The translations under genes and the position numbers were made by a program. DNA of 64,000 nucleotides from Megaustenia siamemsis (lineage: Eukaryota > Mollusca > Gastropoda > Stylommatophora > Ariophantidae), in contig JAVIAB010000124.1 in assembly GCA_032433765.1 (NCBI GenBank), positions 71,783,746 to 71,847,745 of the forward strand, written 5' to 3'. Numbering within the stretch: the first letter of the stretch is position 1; the number at the start of each line of letters is the position of its first letter. Shown here in pieces: positions 1 through 12,329 of the stretch. The notes under the pieces were generated by a model that had not been told where the DNA came from, made no database searches, and worked only from the letters and a program-made list of their open reading frames with translations.

Positions 1-1251
1 GCAACAAAAGGTGATGCTAAAGGCCGAAAGGCACAGATATCTGGGCTTTCCTTATACTATCGACACACCGCATCCACGACAACTAAGCGGATGAAAGCTA
101 GAGAAGAAAACAATAGTTGTTGCACATGTTTATACAAATTCTAACTTTGATGGACAACAGTTGAGGTCTTTACTATAGGTCACACTGATTAAAGTAGCAC
201 CAAAAACATTAACTGCTTACTATTCATCAATCGCTGTACATTTAAATGTTTTGGCTGACACAACTGACACCAGGCTACACTGACCATAGCTTGATTGTGG
301 TTACTGCTATTAGGGTTAATCCAGAACCTTGGTTTAGTTTCTCCTGCAGATTAGTATGTACATTGCTAGCATTATGAATGTAAACAATGCACCTTCAATG
401 ACTGACCAAGAATTTTATTTGTAAAGAAGATATGGACAGTACAACTGTAAAAGGTTAAGAATAGAAAAAGGGAAAAATTAGAGTGTTTGCAGTAAGTATA
501 AAATAGAGTAAAGGATAAAGAACGCTAAAAATAGATAAATAAGAATACGTCAAGTAAACAGGATTTTTGAAGAGTGAAACAGAAGGGTCGTACAACTAGA
601 CAATTGTTAGACCATTGGATGAATACAAGGGTAGTCATGATGTTTAAAGGTTAAGCTCATGTGATATTGTCAAAAAATAAAACACGAATTCACTTTTAGG
701 TCCATGTGAGCAGGCATTTTGACGATATGACAACACACCTTAAGTTATGAGAATGTATAGAGCTAACGCAAGACCGCTGGATAGAACAATAGAGCCTGAC
801 TAGAGATGCTGTAGTTAGCAATAAGGTTGATTAGATAATTGTGCAGTAAATTTAGTCTCAGAACTATGATAGAAGATATTAACTGAGAATTTATATTCGA
901 GACCTAAAGCGGAAAAAAAGAAAGTGAATAATGTAACATTTGTAAGAAGTGGAATAAAGGATAGCTCAATAAACCGAGCAATTCATACTACTGGAATATG
1001 ACGATTAACCAGGTGAAGAAATAAATTTAAATTTGGAGATTCGTTCTTCTTTTCATTATTGGAATTATTATGTGTATGTTATTATGTGTTGTTATTCTGA
1101 ATAGCCAGGATTGGAGACATTTGGTATTCAATGGTGTAGTTATATGATAAAGATTGCATAGCGTCAGCATGTAAAAGGTATATGTTAAGAGCATTTAACT
1201 CTATAAGAATATCATGCATTAACGAGAGAAAAAAAATTTTTATGACAGTAA
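1..1251. other. AT-rich stretch, nothing recognised
   Basis: No convincing coding frame, RNA gene or repeat was recognised on either strand. The base composition resembles the surrounding intergenic DNA. Confidence 0.4.
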
Positions 1252-1880
1252 CCATCATCATCATCATGTGCCATACCAGTTGGCCTAGGCATTCATTTCC
1301 TTCCACAATCTTCTATCTATAGTGCATCTTATCAGTTCTGTTGTTGATTTTTACTATTATGTCTATATTTTCTTGTAGTTCATTCTCTGTCTATGCTATT
1401 AAGACTGTCATCCGCATATCGCAAATTGTTTATGTTGTGACCGTTGACTTTAATTCCTTTCTTGACTACTATTGATCTCATAATATTTTCGCTGTAAAGT
1501 GAAAACAAATTCGGCGACAGAACACAGCCTTGTCTGACTCCTTGTTTTATATATTGAAATTGTCCTGTTTGGTTGCTAATTTGTATAGCTGTTGTTTGTT
1601 GCCAGTACATGTTTTTTTATGATTCGCAGATCCTTGCCATCAATGTTTAATTTCTCCAGCATATTGGTTATTTCCGCATGCTTCACTTTGTCAAATGCTT
1701 TTGTGTATTCTATAAAGCACATATGTAGATCTTTCTTTACCTCTGTAGATCTTTCTATCAATGCTCTTAAGATATATATTGCATTATTGGTTGCCTTTCC
1801 TTCCACAAATCCACATTGTTCCACACTTATTTCTGGTTTTATTGTGGGAGTTCCCATTAACGTCGTTAGCTGTAGATATT
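1252..1880 (-). mobile_element. LINE-G fragment, reverse transcriptase, internally deleted
   Basis: Minus-strand remnant of a non-LTR retrotransposon. The part at 1857-1600 reads the RT finger/palm start, with a FIEYTKAFDKVKH motif containing the first catalytic aspartate region. After a frameshift near 1600, 1610-1380 gives GVRQGCVLSP and RYADD. Just after YADD the sequence jumps to the 3' end of the element (1340-1252, a CAT-rich tail read on plus). Comparison with the copy at 51240-52020 shows that about 600 bp between these points are missing. The element is dead through the frameshift and the deletion. The clade is not certain (RTE/CR1-like, APE-endonuclease type). Confidence 0.75.
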
Positions 1881-1884
1881 AAGT

Positions 1885-2616
1885 AGTGTTTTGACATAAT
1901 TATTCTAGGCAATATAAGTAGGTAGTTTACCATTCCTTTCCTTCTTGACATTGACTGTACTGGTCGGAGATCGCAGCCATTGTCTCTTTACATGAGATCA
2001 TCTGCCTGCTATCACGCAGTGGGGACCATAACCGGCACTACTTGCCGGCTGCTCCCACAACACTATCCACCACCTGCTCCAATGGCTTCACACAACCATG
2101 ATAGGTGGGCTAAACGGGAACTCCACCTTGCCCAAGAATGTCCCCAAGACTAGCGGGGGAAAGGAGACGTCTTTCTCCTCCTTTGGTAGGGAAGAACTCT
2201 ACCCCGCTAACCCAATACTTCAGGGTACTAATCATTAATTGCAATTATTTTGGCCTAGTTTCCTTCTTTAAACATACCTGAGTCAACATACCTGGAGACA
2301 ATCTCTCGTTAAGGTAAGGGGGACGGTAGACAACATTGTAGGTGTGGCAGCTGAATGAATTTTCGGGGTAAACGTACAAGCTGTGATGACCCTGGCTAGA
2401 CATCAACTGAGCCTGACGCCTTCCTATGTGCAATATAAATATATGATAATCGTTTTGATAGATTCAAATACAGCAACAATAACCAGGTAATAATTAAAAG
2501 AGACGTATAAATAAAAGGCACTAAAATTACAAAAACAAAAAAAAATAACCAAAACGTCTAAAAATATGAATCACAGACAAAAAACACGCAAGAAAATTGC
2601 CTTGAAAATTTGAAAG
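1885..2616. other. no gene recognised; GC-richer block then A-rich tract
   Basis: Positions about 1950-2220 are richer in G and C than the flanks and look like part of an old repeat (possibly a LINE 5' region), but no motif confirms this. Positions 2515-2570 are A-rich. Confidence 0.3.
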
Positions 2617-2805
2617 AAAGACCTACGAACAAGAAAGATGAAGGTGCCAAAGATGAACGACAGACATCCAATCAAGCAAGGAGAGGATGTCAAAAAGATA
2701 AATTATCTGTCGACGAATAAGAGAGGAAAAGGTGGCAAAAATATTCATGATAGTTCTAGAAGAAGAAAGCAGAGGGTGACAAAAAAGATGAATAATAGAT
2801 CTGTT
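2617..2805. repeat. diverged 45-bp tandem repeat, block 1
   Basis: About four imperfect units of roughly 45 bp, each carrying a CTACGAACAAGAAAG-like core followed by AAAAAGATGAATGATAG. The same unit recurs at 3966-4105. A short open frame across the block is a by-product of the repeat. Confidence 0.6.
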
Positions 2806-3013
2806 TTTAGTTTAGTTAATCACCAACAATCACAATTAATTTTATCCTCATCGCACATCGAACAACAAGCACTTAAGTGCTCAGATGATCCCCTCAGCAA
2901 AATCCCGCAGTGTTAAATTACTGAGCAATATAATTCCTCTTCCGTTCCTGCTGCATATTTCTTGAATTTAATCAATATTCATCTTGGCTAGAAGATATAG
3001 CACGCGCACCATG

Positions 3014-3275
3014 TAAAGTAAACAAAGTAAAGTGCCCCCATCACGCCAAGTGGCGTATAGGGAATATGGTGTTAGTGACCATAAATTTTACAGTCCTTCA
3101 GCACATGGTTTTTGGTGTAATGTGGTCAGTATTACGCCCGTGCCGATTTACTTTCCCAGAAAAAAAATCCGGTACCCATTTAAGGCTGGGTGAACCCGGA
3201 AGCCGTCGGTTGGGATCGAACCCTACCCCTTGTCCTTTGTAGTCCAGTTCACTAACCACTGAGCTATCGCGGCTA
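3014..3275 (-). mobile_element. tRNA-headed SINE, copy 1
   Basis: Read on minus, the head shows a pol III A-box-like TAGCTCAGTGGTTAG and a B-box GGTTCGATCCC (complement of 3212-3222), then a conserved body and a short CTTTACTTT-type tail. The same body occurs at 31600-31835 and 60367-60615. It is a tRNA-derived retroposon and not a functional tRNA gene, because no acceptor stem can be closed. Confidence 0.8.
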
Positions 3276-3448
3276 TGCGCAACATGGCTGCAGAGTAATC
3301 ATGAACATGATCGGAATCTTCATCTCAACGTAACCCTTTATCTTAGTGCGTCGAGTATAAAACGATTCGTCCTTCCGTCCAGGAACATATTCCACCATGA
3401 CGTAGTATGCACAACGTATGTCAACATTAGATGTACCTACAACAATAT

Positions 3449-3770
3449 TGATTCACTGAAAAGACCGCGTCTAGGTGCACGAGCACCGTAGAGCCGGCAC
3501 AGAATCCTTAAAGTGGAATCTTTCGTTGACTTAGCACAGCGTTCCACGTGAATGAGAGATGAAAGTATAAATCATCAGACGAAAATAAGTCTTATAGCGG
3601 TTATAGAACTTCCAAAGCCTTGATGCAGAGCGCACAACAAACTTGACAACAAGAAACGTTGTATTCATACCGCCTGATTCACTGAAAAGGCCGCAGCCAG
3701 GTACACTAAGTCCGTAGCATCGGCGCGAATCTGCAAAGTGCAGCCTTCGGTTTATTTCACAGCAATCTAC
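3449..3770. repeat. two direct repeats of about 95 bp (3449-3545, 3672-3770)
   Basis: Both copies begin GATTCACTGAAAAG and share ccgtagc and aaagtg blocks. They lie about 223 bp apart in the same orientation. No coding sense is seen. They may be two units of an old satellite or a segmental duplication. Confidence 0.5.
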
Positions 3771-3965
3771 AATACAGAGCTAAAATTATTCAATTTCCAA
3801 ATGCAAATTCTGTAGCGGTGGATTGAACACAAAGTATATTGCACTACCTTGGAACCGGAAGTTCAGTAGATCACAAATTCAAGTCTAAAGAAAAAAGTAA
3901 TATAATTTCAGAGTTAATTAATTAATTTGGGACTGCTTCCATAAAGTATGACAAATTTTAAATGA

Positions 3966-4105
3966 CAAATCTATGAACAAGAAAGAATAGAATTTCAAAA
4001 AGATGAATGATAGGCCTACGAACAAGAAAGTGTAGGATGTGAAAAAGAGGAATTAAAGATCTACGAATAAGAAAGTAGAGGGCACAAAAAGATGTCTAGA
4101 AATAT
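3966..4105. repeat. diverged 45-bp tandem repeat, block 2
   Basis: Three units of the same 45-bp repeat as 2617-2805, with cores CTATGAACAAGAAAG, CTACGAACAAGAAAG and CTACGAATAAGAAAG. Confidence 0.6.
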
Positions 4106-4809
4106 TAACGGAGAAAATAGTACTAATAAAAGTGGCAAGTATTTGAGGTGCCTACTTTTCTCTTTAATTTCAGATTTCACTAGTCGGAATTGATGTACGC
4201 AGTGGTTGTTAAGCTCAATTTATATGCCAGTTACTGTGAATGCTGTAATTATTTTGCGAGCCACATATATTGCGTATCTATAGAGCTGCTTGTGTCATTT
4301 CATGCCGCTACAAATATAAGAGTTCGTCAAGGTGAAGGATGTCAAGTCCCATATTATGTAGTAAAGAGGTGAAGTATTCAACTTCACCATACTTAAATAC
4401 TTAAGCTCCATCATTCGAGTGTGATTGCATCTCCTCATTGTCATTAACTTCTCCAACACATTACCATGCTTTCTCAACTAAATCGGCTAGAGAGCGTGAG
4501 GGTGGAATTGAATCCACGTTCATTTTATCTACAAGTCTGCTCGCTAATGACCCCTTTGATGAAGTTCCTCACAAGAATCTGTGCATATAATACGTAAGAT
4601 ATATAATGAATTAACAGCCACAAAATAATTTGTTTGAAATATATTGTTCATTGAAACAAAATTATGTGGAAAGAGGGGATTGGAAATGTAGTTTAGTGAT
4701 GAGAAAAGCATTAATTTTTTTCTCCACAAGTTATTCAAATTTTAGTGAGTAACTTGCTATTCTATTTGAATTTAGTTATCTGTGGGTCTGGTTTTTTTTT
4801 TTTAAATAG
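4106..4809. other. no gene recognised
   Basis: AT-rich. Short open frames exist on both strands but show no recognisable motif or codon structure. Confidence 0.35.
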
Positions 4810-5010
4810 TTAAAAAACAGTGTTAGTCTACTTAATTCATCGACTATTGTGTTGACATCTCTGTATTCAGACATTTATGGTTAGTATATTGATGTGATGT
4901 TGATACATTTTCCAATTTACATTTGTGTAATTATATTGAGAGAGTGCTGCTCTCACTGACAACTGTATTTTTTACCACTAAAACCACAACTGGTCTTCGT
5001 CCAATATAGA
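4810..5010 (-). mobile_element. LINE-C group fragment (endonuclease/RT linker)
   Basis: Nucleotide similarity to 29920-30080, including the shared GAGAGTGCTGCTCTC block. That second region encodes the end of the endonuclease and the linker of an RNase H-bearing LINE on minus. Only about 200 bp remain here. Confidence 0.55.
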
Positions 5011-5221
5011 GGATTGTTATTCGTCATCTTGCTATGGGTGGTTTATCGGTGGCCTAACAAGCCGCCATCGTGAAATATCCATTGTTCTTGAAACAGAAAT
5101 GTAAACTCTTAAATAGAAATGACGAATTCGAACTAGGCTTTAGTAATGTTTTCAACTTTTGGCCCTAAAATCAAATGCCTCAGGAAATTATTTAGTATAC
5201 CAATGAATTAATTTAATACTA

Positions 5222-7337
5222 TAGCTTGTTTCATAAGTCGTGCCCAACTTTAAAAATCAATATCTTTTAAACCGCTTTTTGTAATTTTTTTCAAAATTTG
5301 CATGTATAGTTATAATGATTAGAACCCAACAGGGAATTAATTTCATTAAAAACAAACATTTGGTTATTATTATTGCTTATTTGATTTATATAAATTTATA
5401 ACGACCCATTGATGTAGTCAAAACTTCGTGTTTACAGTATTTAAGTTAAAAATAGCGATTACAAATCCATACACGCTCAAATTTACGATTTTGCACGCTT
5501 TCCGCGTGAGTTATCTGACACAATTAGACACTTGTAGTAAACACGAGACATTGTGTGTTCCATTTCCGTTAATTCAGCGGCGTAACGTGGAACAATAACA
5601 TTTATCATGAGTCTTAAAATGAAATTCTGCAGTTTACAAAACATCGCAATAAAAATGTATGACTATTTTTGCAAAGAGGCTAAACGAGGAAGATTATTTC
5701 ATTCTTTAGAAAACCCTGAGAATAGGACAAGACACATTTGGATTTATCTAAACGGTCATTTAATCGCTGGATTCAAGCACGTGACCGTCAATGTTCAAAA
5801 TATACAAAATCACAAGGAAGAGCAAAAATGTTGGATAGTTTCGACAGTGAACTTATTAGAAGTGAAATTCGCAAAATGTTGGGTATGAATGAAACTGTTA
5901 CAATAAGAAAATTAAAAGTATCGCTGAAAAAGAACAACAGTATTGAAATATCAAAGTCTACATTATGGAGGAATGTGAGAGCTGCAGGCTTTACATTCAG
6001 AAAGTATTCCAATGGACGAAACATCATCTGTGAGAAGCCACATATAGTAGTCATGAGAAGCAAGTACTTACGTGAAGTAAAAGAGGTGCGCAAGCAAGGT
6101 TATGATATTGTGTACTTGGATGAAACATGGATCAATGCTCACCACACTAACCAAAGGGAATGGCAGTCATCAGATGGAAAGATTAAGAGATTAATACCTA
6201 GCAGCAAAGGGCAGCGCTTGATAATTGCTCATGCAGGTAGTCGACAACATGGACTAATACAGAATGCAGAGCTCATTTTTCTTTCAAAATCCATAGACAA
6301 TCGGGATTATCACTCTGAGATGAATGGTCACATATTTAGACATTGGATTGAAAATTCTGTTCTCCCAGCACTAGATCGACCATCTTGCCTAATAATGGAC
6401 AATGCAGCGTACCACAACATTGTTGCACTTGAAGATAAAGTCCCGACGTCATCCAGTACAAAAGATGCTATTAAGATATGGCTCACAAAGGAGCACATAC
6501 AATTTAATAACATGTACTTAAAACCTGAATTACTATCTCTAGTAAAGCAAAAACAGAGGACAAAGATTTTTCAAATAGATAAGATTATCCAAGAGCACGG
6601 TCATATAAGTTTGAGGCTGCCACCTTACCATGCTCATTTAAATCCAATAGAACTAATCTGGGCAAAATTAAATGGACAAGTGGCAGATGAAAATACAACA
6701 TTCAAAATATGCGATGTAAAGACTCTTGCTAATCTCGCTTTATTAAATATAGACAAAGATTATTGGGCTAAATGTGAAGACCACGTCTTAAAACAGGAAG
6801 AGGAATATTGGAAAAATGATTGTTTGTGGAATGTTCAACCCCAAACAGTTATTAATCTTTTAGACTCGTCTGATTCAGAATGAAAGTATATAGCCCCCAC
6901 AATGTTGGCCCCTATATTACCTTAAATTATTTCAACAAACGGTCCTTTTCAGGACCACACAACTATGAAAATTGGACATACAGGTATACCTTGATATTAT
7001 TATCGTCCGTCCTCGAACTGAGCAGACAATAATTCTCCTGGTGTTTTGTTTTATCCAGTTATTTCCCCATTACGGCCACGCCTTTACCTAGTGAAAATTA
7101 ATCGTAGACCAGCAACTACGGTAATTTCTCATCTTTAGGGCTTCACAATTTACAATTTTGACAAACATCAAAGAAATATCGTCGCTTTAAGAAAACTGCA
7201 GCTGCAAGATATTTGTTAAATATACATTTAAAGGGTCTTTTGCATTCTAATAACATTTGGAAAATTTCAAAAGTATTTAACAAACGGTTAGAGAGTAATA
7301 GCGTTTTGAAGTTGGGCATATGTTTTGAAACGAGCTA
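5222..7337 (+). mobile_element. Sailor-like (wide-spaced IS630-Tc1-mariner) transposon, copy 1
   Basis: Terminal inverted repeats are visible: the left end reads TAGCTTGTTTCATAA and the right end, complemented, reads TAGCTCGTTTCAAAA, followed on both sides by TGCCCAACTT-type sequence. TA duplicates flank it (5220-5221, 7338-7339). The flanks join to match an uninterrupted LINE-I sequence at 12350-12385, which serves as an empty site. The element is 2.1 kb and carries one transposase gene (5607-6883), disabled by a frameshift. It is the same family as 33207-35651. Confidence 0.85.
5607..6883 (+). pseudogene. DDE transposase, Sailor-like, frameshifted
   Basis: A cut-and-paste transposase that would bind its inverted repeats and integrate at TA. 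It begins MSLKMKFCSLQNIAIKMYDY, like the intact copy at 33633, but a one-base indel near 5735-5740 moves the frame. The remaining 380 codons run open from 5738. The DDE catalytic triad is intact: YLDETW, IMDNAAYH and LNPIELIWAK. By my count 83 residues separate the second D and the E, against about 34 in classical Tc1. This spacing is close to the published DD82E Sailor group. It ends at the conserved LLDSSDSE. Non-functional in this copy. Confidence 0.85.
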
Positions 7338-7339
7338 TA

Positions 7340-7670
7340 GAACAGAAATAAGAGAAATGACAAAGCATCCAAAAATATCACCTATAATCAAGAGAAGAAA
7401 GTAATCGTTTCATATATAAGATAAGTGACAACAAGCAAGCCATCAAATGAGAATAGTAAGGAAAAGAAAAAAGAGGCTAACAAAGAGAAGCACTAAAAAG
7501 AAAACTGCGAGAGGCAACAACAGCAGGCATCAGCTCCGAAGCCGAAATTGAGCTACTGGACCAGAATAGGGGCTTATGACGAGATGCAAAACGAGCCCTG
7601 TGCAAGGTCTGACACTTATTCACAAAGATCATCGAGCCAATTAAGTCTAGAATGTATGCCCTAGATAGAC
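7340..7670 (+). mobile_element. LINE-I 3' fragment
   Basis: Matches 12375-12740: the shared blocks AGAAATAAGAGAAATGAC, GTGCAAGGTCTGACACTT and TCTAGA run in the same order. It holds the degraded RT C-terminus and 3' end. The Sailor-like element at 5222-7337 was inserted into this LINE. The 3' tail runs straight into the GATG array at 7676. Confidence 0.65.
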
Positions 7671-7675
7671 AGACA

Positions 7676-9167
7676 GATGGATGGATGGATGGATGGATGG
7701 ATGGATGGATGGATGGATGGATGGATGGATGGATGGATGGATGGATGGGTAGGTAGGTGGATTGGGTAGACGGACGGACGGATTTTCGGACAGACGTACT
7801 ACGGACGGATGGACGAATGGATACATATATATACATAAATATGGATGAATACACAGAGATGGATATATGGATAGATATAGATGGATGGATACAAAGATAT
7901 GGATACCTGAATGGATGGATGCATATATATGGATGGATTCATATATTCTTTTTCAAAGAAGAAGCAGAAGCAGACAGATTCATAGAGAAAGAGATTACAC
8001 GACGAAAGAAAAGAAAGGAAAAAATAACATTTCTAGGGGCGTTGAAAAATCCATAGTCAACTATGACTGACGGAGGCTACTATATACTACTATACATATA
8101 TATGGAGACATAGATATGAATACATGGATGTATATATACATAGATATGGATACATGGATTGAGGGATACATAGATATAGATACATGGATAAATGCATAGA
8201 TATGGATAAATGGATGAATACATAGATATGGATATATGGACGGATAAGTACATAGATATGGATTAATAGAAATTGATATAGGGATGGCTGGATGAATAGA
8301 TATAGATGCATGGGTGGACTGATACATAGATGTGGATACATTAATGGATTGGTACATAGTCATGGATGACATATGCAGACATAGATATTGGTACATGGAT
8401 AGATGGATACATAGATATGGATACATAGATATGAATATACAGACATGGATACATAAATATGGATACATGGATAAATGGATGAATGGATACATAGATATGT
8501 ATACATGGTTTGTTGAATACATAGATGTGGACACATGGATAGATCGATATATGGGGATACATGGATAGATACATAGATATGGATACAAGGATTAATACAT
8601 AGATATGATTACATGGAAGAATTAATATATATCATACATCAATGGATGTATGCATATATATGGATGCATGAATGGATGGATACATAGCTATGGATATATG
8701 GATACATTTATATGAATACACGGATGAATAAATAATAGATATGGATACATAGATGAACTTGATACTTACATGAGACTTAGACATTGATGAATTGATACTT
8801 AGATATGGATGGATACATACTTATGGATGGATGAATGCATACACAGATATGGATACATGGATAAATTTACACATATATGGATACATATATATGGATACAT
8901 GGATGAATATATAGCTATGGATACATGGATGGATACATAGATATGGATGATGAACGGATAAAAGGATATTCATACATGAATGGATGTATACATAGATATG
9001 ATTACATTAATGAGTGGATATATATATATATGTGGACACATGAATGAATTGATACATAGATATGGATACATGGATGGTTGGATACATAGATATGGATTCA
9101 TGGAGAGATGGATACATTGCTATGGATACATGGATGGATGGATTAATATACAGATATAGATGCATGG
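7676..9167. repeat. GATG/GGATACAT satellite, degenerate part
   Basis: It starts with a pure GGAT run (7676-7748) and continues as diverged 8- to 14-bp units such as GGATACATAGATAT. Open frames on both strands (Tyr/Ile/Met/Asp-rich on plus, Tyr/Pro/Ser-rich on minus) are by-products of the repeat. Confidence 0.95.
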
Positions 9168-10160
9168 ATGGATGGTACCATTTCTGGATTCATGAATGGA
9201 TGCATCGAACGATACATGAATTTATGCATTGATGGATACATGCATGGATGTATTTATGGATACATTGATGGATGCATTGATGGATACATTAATAGATACA
9301 TTGATGGATATATTGGTGGTTGCATTGATGGATATATTGATGGATACATTGGTGGATGCATTGGTGGATGCATTGATGGATATATTGATGGATACATTGA
9401 TGGATACATTGGCGGATACATCGGTGGATGCATTGATGGATATATTGATGGATACATTGATGGATACATTGGTGGATGCATTGATGGATATATTGACGGA
9501 TACATTGATGGATACATTGGCGGATGCATTGGTGGATATATTGATGAATACATTGATGATGCATTGATGGATATATTGATGGATACATTGATGGATACAT
9601 TGGTGGATGCATTGATGGATATATTGATGGATACATTGGTGGATGCATTGATGGATACATTGGTGGATGCATTGATGGATACATTGATGGATACATTGGT
9701 GGATGCATTGATGGATACATTGGTGGATGCATTGATGGATACATTGATGGATGCATTGATGGATATATTGATGGATACATTGGTGGATGCATTAATGGAT
9801 ATATTGATGGATACATTGGTGGATGCATTGATGGATACATTGGTGGATGCATTGATGGATATATTGATGGATACATTGATGGATACATTGATGGATACAT
9901 TGATGGATGCATTGATGGATACATTGGTGGATGCATTGATGGATACATTGATGGATGCATTGATGGATATATTGATGGATACATTAGTGGATGCATTAAT
10001 GGATATATTGATGGATACATTGATGGATACATTGGTGGATGCATCGATGGATATATTGATGGATACATTGATGGATACATTGATGGATACATTGGTGGAT
10101 GCATTGATGGATACATTGATGGATACATTGGTGGATGCATTGATGGATATATTTATGGAT
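9168..10160. repeat. 12-bp satellite with higher-order pattern
   Basis: Nearly perfect 12-bp units of three main types: ATTGATGGATAC, ATTGATGGATAT and ATTGGTGGATGC. They alternate in semi-regular blocks, which suggests homogenisation by unequal exchange. Since 12 is a multiple of three, the array is open in several frames on both strands. The 354-codon frame is not taken as a gene. Confidence 0.95.
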
Positions 10161-10242
10161 ACATTGAGGGAGAATTTGATGAAAACATGTGTCCTTTTAA
10201 ACCCTACTCTAATTAACCAAACTCCCCTCTAACCGAGGTTGT

Positions 10243-10924
10243 CTTCGCAGAATATTATACTTTAAATGGCAGGACAAACTAACCAACTTAACAGTATTGC
10301 AACGTGCTAAGACCCTAACAATCATGTCAATGCTTAGAAGCTGAAGGTTAAGATGGCTCTGGTACGTCCAGCATATGAAAGAAAACCGCATTATTAAGCA
10401 AATACTATATGGTGAACTAACATAATATGGTGAACGGAAGACACATCGGCAGACCAAAACTACGATATAGAGATATTTGTAAATCAACTGAACGACTTCT
10501 CCATCTGTGAAAATAATTGACAACATCTGGCAAAAGATCGCACTTCATGGAGAACCTGTATTTTAAAAATGGCATAACATAATTTAAGGCTGTACTATGG
10601 CAAAACTTGGAAGAGAAAAGACTCATGAAAACAAAAGATGGAAAACCCTGTGGATCAGTGGGCCTGACTTGTTAATTCTATGGCCAAGTGTGTTTGTCAA
10701 AGAGCAAATAATTGCAGTGGTGCGGTAAAGCTGGTAGCAAGGAGCTAGTAGTGGAGTGTGACGTACACTCCTACATGACTGCTTTACACAAAGGGAACAC
10801 AACAAGTGTGTTTGTCTAACATTGTTAGAATCAGCCACGAGGGAAGCTGTTCGACAAAAACACCTCCAAAAAAAATACACAATAGCCTCCACCAAACCGT
10901 ATGACAAGACGAAAATGGCCATAC
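10243..10924 (+). mobile_element. LINE-A 3' fragment, decayed
   Basis: Nucleotide match to 28040-28594, covering the RT C-terminal WLGHV region, ILYGEL and the terminal block GACAAGACGAAAATGGCCAT. Multiple frameshifts are present. 5'-truncated. Confidence 0.7.
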
Positions 10925-11090
10925 ATAACCAACCATAACATATAAGTTCAATTAGATTCCACTCTAACCAACCATAACATATATGTTCCTATTAAACTCC
11001 TCTATACCAAGCTAAACATCCCAGCTCAATTAAACTCATTTCTAATGAACCAGACAATTATTTCCCATTAAAATCCTCTCCCATCATTCT

Positions 11091-11524
11091 CATTATCATG
11101 CGCCATACCGCTTGGCGTAGACGATCATATTCTTCCATAATTTTCTATCCACAGTGCATAGTATCAATTTTGCTGTTGACTCTTTTCTGTGTCACGACAC
11201 CAAGCTATCTAGCATCTTCTTTCTTTGTCGTCCGCGATCTTTCTTTCCCTGTACTTTGAAAGTTGTAACCAGATATTCCAACTTTCTTCTTCTCATGATG
11301 TGCCCAAAAAATGTTGATTGTTTCTTTCTGATGTTTTTTAAGAGCTCCTTTTTTGTGTTGGCCTCTTTGAGAATGTCCTCTTTGGTCTTTGTAGCTGTCC
11401 AGGGAACTTTCAACATTCTTCTGAGAAATCACATCTCTGTGGCTTCTAATCGTCTTTTCATTTGTGTGTCTACTGTCCGCGATTCGCTTCCTTACATCAA
11501 AGTTGCTTCTATATAGCACCGATG
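11091..11524 (-). mobile_element. LINE-G 3' fragment (RT C-terminus)
   Basis: On minus, two overlapping frames encode RRMLKV, KELLKNIRKKQSTFFGHIMR and GKKDRGRQRKK, the C-terminal region found intact at 51616-51300. A frameshift separates the two. The 3' end (left) carries the family's CATNNGCCATACC sequence. Confidence 0.75.
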
Positions 11525-11849
11525 AACTCATGTCCCATTAAACTCTACTCTAACAAGCCAAATGTGTCTGGTCAATTACATTTCAAGAAAACATTTAAAC
11601 ATCATTGTAATTTATATTATATGTGGAAAATTTTTTAATAATATTATTTATATCTTGAAATTCGGGAAAATATTATATTGATTAGAAGGGTCACTTTCTC
11701 CAAACGATTTGATACAACCCTAAGCTTCAGTCGGAATAAACATTGACAGGCGAAGAGAGTGAAGAAAGAAAATTATTATTGTATAATATAGTCAAATAAC
11801 ACAAATAGTCAAAACAACACTTAATTCCTTACTAATTTAAATATTCCCT

Positions 11850-12070
11850 ATACTTTAAATCTTAATTACATTTCTGCTACTATATCTCTAATAAATGAAT
11901 TTTAAATCTTAATTATATTACTATCACTATATCCTTACATTTCTGCTACTATATTCCAACTTGCGACAGCTAAATATCAATAATGTTTCTCCTACTATAT
12001 CCCCAAAAATGACTTATAAATCTTAATTCAACTCCTGCTACTTTATGACTGCTAAATCTAAATTACATAT
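11850..12070. repeat. AT-rich tandem repeat of about 45 bp
   Basis: Repeated blocks such as TTTCTGCTACTATAT and AAATCTTAATTA recur four to five times in one orientation. The rest of 11581-12329 is AT-rich, with nothing recognised. Confidence 0.5.
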
Positions 12071-12329
12071 ACACATTTACACTCTTTTAAGACTAAATAC
12101 ATTAAACTGCAAATAATACATGTTGTAAATTAATTATGTGTATTAATATTATTGTTATGAAATTTACGGGAATTATTTTTAAATATTATTTATGCATTGA
12201 GGAATGTATAATTTATTATTTTTTTAACAAGAAAAATGGTCAGCCTAACACAAGCATTAATGTTAATTAATCCACCATTACTTATGCATGCTAGAGCTGG
12301 AAAACAACTAAAGAAATATAAGATAAACT

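Larger units (their letters stand above)
10190..11580. repeat. roughly 40-bp minisatellite, split by two LINE insertions
   Basis: Units resembling CCATTAAACTCTACTCTAAC plus CAACCATAACAT occur at about 10190-10240, 10925-11090 and 11525-11580, in the same orientation. LINE-A (10243-10924) and LINE-G (11091-11524) lie between these blocks, so both appear to have inserted into one array. Confidence 0.55.

Noticed and set aside
2638..2916. Lys-rich 92-codon frame as a small gene
   Set aside because: It lies on the 45-bp tandem repeat and has no motif or conserved counterpart.
3212..3275. tRNA gene
   Set aside because: A and B boxes are present but no cloverleaf closes, and the same unit with a non-tRNA body recurs three times, so it is a SINE head.
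8061..8588. Tyr/Ser/Met-rich minus-strand frame of 175 codons
   Set aside because: By-product of the degenerate GGATACAT repeat.
7676..10160. CRISPR-like array
   Set aside because: No unique spacers; it is a simple satellite in eukaryotic DNA.
9168..10232. Open frames of 354 codons (plus) and 283 codons (minus) as repetitive-protein genes
   Set aside because: The 12-bp satellite unit is a multiple of three and stays open in several frames on both strands; there is no start context or composition change.
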